Of a DNA stretch of 64,000 nt, positions 63,014-64,000 are shown piece by piece. The number at the start of each line of letters is the position of its first letter. Position 1 is the first letter of the stretch. The notes under the pieces are model-generated. The model did no database searches and was not told the DNA's origin. It saw only the letters and a program-made list of their open reading frames with translations. The translations under genes and the position numbers were made by a program. Source of the DNA: Erysipelotrichaceae bacterium (GTDB lineage: Bacteria; Bacillota_I; Bacilli_A; Erysipelotrichales; Erysipelotrichaceae); contig JAUYTU010000010.1 of assembly GCA_030694975.1 (NCBI GenBank), positions 124,001-188,000 on the forward strand, given 5' to 3'.

Positions 63014-63238
63014 TTATTTCTTTTTCGCTACCAAATTCACTACGTCGCTGATACTTTTGCATCCCAGCAACTCATCATCCGAGAAAGTGACATTGAGTTG
63101 TTTTTCCAACTCTAAAAGGACTTCTACCAAGTCCAATGAATCGATCCCAATTTCCTTTAATGTAGAACTTTCGGTCAGTTGACCGGTCTTAATGCCACGA
63201 TTTTCCAATAGTGTTTTTAGTCTAGAAAAAGTATCCAT
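63014..63238 (-). CDS. acpP: Acyl carrier protein
   Basis: 74 residues starting at 63238 (GAGGTG upstream). The phosphopantetheine site is Ser in [19 protein letters not shown], with a helix-rich acidic fold. Carries acyl chains for lipid synthesis. It is co-directional with ptsI and 11 bases from it. Confidence 0.92.
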   Translation of the reverse strand: MDTFSRLKTLLENRGIKTGQLTESSTLKEIGIDSLDLVEVLLELEKQLNVTFSDDELLGCKSISDVVNLVAKKK

Positions 63239-63254
63239 GTTGTGCACCTCTGTA

Positions 63255-63569
63255 TTATTTTACCATTTTTCGACCATGCAAGCAACGTATAAATGTGTCC
63301 ATACTTTGATGCTTATGGCGATAAAAAGAGCTTCTTGAATAGTATTCAAGATACCAATTTGGACTTGGTTTTTCCATAAACTCCTTCATGATAATCTTCT
63401 TATGCTCTTCGTTAAGTTGCGATAGCGCATGTCTCATCAGTCGATCAAAATCACTGCAACCATAGGCGTGCTCATACATATTATCCGTATTCTCACGAAT
63501 CGTTTTGGTCTGCCCCCAAAGTACAAACAAGTATGAAAGTAATTGTTTCTTTTGTGCAAAACTGGTCAT
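63255..63569 (-). CDS. Small regulator-like protein (MG284/MPN403- or ArpU-like)
   Basis: 104 residues from the ATG at 63569 (GAGGTG before it). Helical with a C-terminal region IIMKEFMEKPSPNWYLEYYS, then SSFYRHKHQSMDTF, that resembles region-4-like helix-turn-helix proteins (the Y-Y-S-x-x-x-Y-R pattern of MG284/MPN403-type and ArpU-type proteins). This is a recollection-based match. It lies just upstream of acpP in the same direction. Function unknown. Confidence 0.5.
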   Translation of the reverse strand: MTSFAQKKQLLSYLFVLWGQTKTIRENTDNMYEHAYGCSDFDRLMRHALSQLNEEHKKIIMKEFMEKPSPNWYLEYYSRSSFYRHKHQSMDTFIRCLHGRKMVK

Positions 63570-63700
63570 GATATTCACCTCTAGTGTTATCTATGCTATA
63601 ACTTTGCATATTCCTTGATGTGAAATATATCTCTTTCAATTTGATGTATTTAGTGATAAAATACTCAGTGTAAATTCAAAAGAAAGAAAGTTGGGATATT

Positions 63701-64000
63701 TTGGAAGCTCTATATAAAGTTATTCATCTCTTTGTCATTGATTTGACAAAACTATTGATGTTAGCATTGGAATTAACCGGAGCTACGGTTATCATTATCG
63801 TTTCCTTTCAGACCCTGAGCAGATTCGCAAGATTAAAGTACCGCCAGACATCCACTGAACTCCGCATTCGTTTGGGACGTGGAATTGCGTTGGGGCTATT
63901 GTTCTACTTGGCCGCTGAGGTTTTGCGCTTAATCACCATTCGTGATTATACGGACTTGGCTATCGTCAGTGCAATTATTGTCTTACATGTCATCGTCTCG
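63701..64000 (+). CDS. DUF1622 membrane protein, truncated by window end
   Basis: The frame from the TTG at 63701 (AAAGAAAG upstream) is open to the end. LALELTGATVIIIVSFQTLS, IRLGRGIALGLLFYLAAEVL and VSAIIVLHVIVS are the three helices of DUF1622 proteins (about 120 residues). The last 20 or so residues lie outside. Function unknown. Confidence 0.75.
   Translation, partial: MEALYKVIHLFVIDLTKLLMLALELTGATVIIIVSFQTLSRFARLKYRQTSTELRIRLGRGIALGLLFYLAAEVLRLITIRDYTDLAIVSAIIVLHVIVS

Noticed and set aside
1-64000. CRISPR array, tRNA or rRNA genes, replication origin
   Set aside because: No regularly spaced repeats, cloverleaf-like sequence, rRNA core or DnaA-box cluster was found by reading.

Overview
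The window looks like the chromosome of a low-to-moderate GC Bacillota. It has Gram-positive RNA regulators (a T-box leader before asnB and a lysine riboswitch before an eight-gene lysine operon), strong AAGGAGG-type ribosome sites, short intergenic gaps, rho-independent terminators and the N-acetyl branch of diaminopimelate synthesis. A small gene near 63.4 kb resembles a regulator family I associate with Mollicutes and Erysipelotrichia, so an Erysipelotrichia-like host is a reasonable but unproven guess. No rRNA gene, tRNA gene or CRISPR array was seen.

1-3.0 kb is the edge of an integrated element: a leftward operon (frameshifted XRE regulator, a DUF3173-like protein, a winged-helix-like protein and the N-terminus of a recombinase running off the left edge), a divergent CI/LexA-like repressor and a rightward tyrosine integrase. 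A decayed copy of the integrase leader and N-terminus lies 23 kb away at 24.9 kb, so the intervening DNA is probably a hot spot for integration. 3-18.4 kb is mostly AT-rich accessory DNA for the cell envelope: a secreted 246-residue protein with a three-TM neighbour, two DUF1430 membrane protein plus ABC ATPase pairs of the lactococcin-972 type, a lipoprotein/ATPase/ABC-2 permease operon, three further exported proteins and an IS30 scar. 18.6-25.1 kb holds a sigma/anti-sigma pair, a phage packaging scar fused to the end of an orphan merA, a HEAT-like membrane protein paired with a possible PD-(D/E)XK nuclease, corA and the integrase remnant.

25-41 kb carries a PAS-GGDEF-EAL protein, an 1142-residue carbohydrate-enzyme-like protein, a CsoR-box copper operon (HMA chaperone, CueP, CopB), and a stress cluster: a CsbD domain fused to acidic repeats, two tiny membrane peptides and a divergent LEA-like protein. 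plsY, a methyltransferase, a PH-domain protein and a nucleotidyltransferase follow.

41-50 kb contains a molybdopterin-domain lipoprotein, arcC-ndk, a CodA-like amidohydrolase with its permease (together a possible carbamoyl-phosphate-yielding catabolic module), a diguanylate cyclase, a Dps-like protein and a GrpB protein. 49.7-60 kb is amino-acid synthesis: T-box, asnB and a GNAT gene, then the lysine riboswitch and lysA-lysC-dapF-asd-dapA-dapB-dapH-dapL, mostly joined by ATGA overlaps. The window ends with another diguanylate cyclase, ptsI, an acyl carrier protein, the small regulator-like gene and a partial DUF1622 gene.
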